Shown piece after piece: positions 42,107-42,520 of a stretch of 42,520 nt of DNA. The first letter of the stretch is position 1, and each line of letters opens with the position of its first letter. The stretch spans positions 1-42,520 of the forward strand of contig CALUGX010000011.1 of assembly GCA_944320285.1 (NCBI GenBank). The letters run 5' to 3'. Origin of the DNA: an uncultured Prevotella sp. (GTDB lineage: Bacteria > Bacteroidota > Bacteroidia > Bacteroidales > Bacteroidaceae). The translations under genes and the position numbers were made by a program. The notes beneath the pieces are model-generated. The model saw only the letters and a program-made list of their open reading frames with translations, made no database searches and was not told where the DNA came from.

Positions 42107-42520
42107 ATATTCACATTTTCATATTCTCTCAAAAACACATCTATACCCATAGTATGGAACGCGGCTAATACAAGCCCGGTGAAATATACGCACGGACACA
42201 GCCGCACGGCGCGCAGAATCTTAAAGTCCAGTAAGTAATGTGGTCAAAAAACTCATGCGGCTTCCGCCCGGGCCGTGTCACAGGCGCGTATGTCCACACA
42301 TTTGTTCATTATGCAAAAGTAATGAAAAATAAGTTACGGACAAAAAAAATATACAATTTTTTATACAATCTTCATACGTCCGGTACGGTTATTTTGTTAT
42401 AAGGTGACGCAGGCGAAAAAAACAGCTCAGACGAGACACATCGTAAAAGGGGTTCATCCGCAGTTCAGGTGTATGCCTTTTAATTATAATCAAAATCGTA
42501 TCATCGAGTTTTCTTCTTAA
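42107..42520. other. Upstream region of the initiating transferase
   Basis: 414 bp without a gene. A good promoter is at 42314-42344. Between it and the start codon there are about 200 nt of leader with GC-rich stretches (GGCGCGC, GCCCGGGCC). No function can be assigned to 42400-42520. Confidence 0.5.
42314..42344 (-). promoter_or_regulatory. Promoter of the initiating transferase gene
   Basis: On the minus strand TTTG (42344-42341), 19-nt spacer, TACTTTTG (42321-42314). Transcription would start near 42307, some 200 nt before the ATG. Confidence 0.7.

Overview
The window looks like the chromosome of a Bacteroidota bacterium, most likely a Prevotella relative. The evidence is: promoters of the TTTG-N19/20-TAnnTTTG type that Bacteroidota use, weak or absent Shine-Dalgarno sequences, and families typical of the phylum (Bacteroidota LptE and SecG, DUF4837, FimB/Mfa2-like lipoproteins, OmpA-like porin, WbbI-like galactofuranosyltransferase). 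Species cannot be named from the sequence alone.

Layout from left to right. (1) 1-520: the start of a tyrosine recombinase gene that runs off the left edge, next to tRNA-His (676-750); this is probably the border of an integrated element. (2) 848-3779, minus strand: operon sigma-54 regulator > lptE > TPR protein > secG. (3) 4155-5879: an AAA+ ATPase with an altered Walker B motif. (4) 6223-10720, minus strand: rlmN > DUF4837 lipoprotein > pdxA > flippase-like membrane protein. (5) 10871-15059: two lipoproteins, an Rpn/PD-(D/E)XK nuclease and a 63-residue peptide; the second lipoprotein is distinctly AT-rich. (6) 15143-17490: a PqqD-like RiPP recognition element converges with a fusion of an S26-type peptidase domain and an ABC exporter. 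(7) 17749-19491: an OmpA-family protein. (8) 19658-33090, minus strand: a surface polysaccharide cluster with a PF14907 nucleotidyltransferase, six glycosyltransferases, UDP-galactopyranose mutase, a Wzy-like polymerase, three acyltransferases and a protein made of six helix-turn-helix repeats. (9) 33802-33874: tRNA-Lys. (10) 33979-38675: metF and B12-dependent metH. (11) 39097-40512: a secreted GH28 pectinase-like enzyme. (12) 40694-42106: the polyprenyl-phosphate sugar transferase that would start polysaccharide synthesis.

How it fits together: the initiating transferase (WcaJ-like), the glycosyltransferases, glf with its galactofuranosyltransferase, the acyltransferases and Wzy describe a lipid-linked, galactofuranose-containing surface polysaccharide. 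No Wzx flippase or Wza/Wzc export protein is visible, so the pathway must use genes outside the window. The PqqD-like protein, peptidase-ABC fusion and PF14907 nucleotidyltransferase form the most unusual part: a possible peptide modification and export module built into the edge of the polysaccharide locus.

Non-coding structure is rich. A 22-bp repeat family (core AAAAGG-N-CAC/CAT) recurs in at least five intergenic sites, including a five-copy tandem array at 38816-38925. Three long perfect inverted repeats (stems of 30, 30 and 26 bp) lie between genes. Both tRNA genes share an almost identical promoter.
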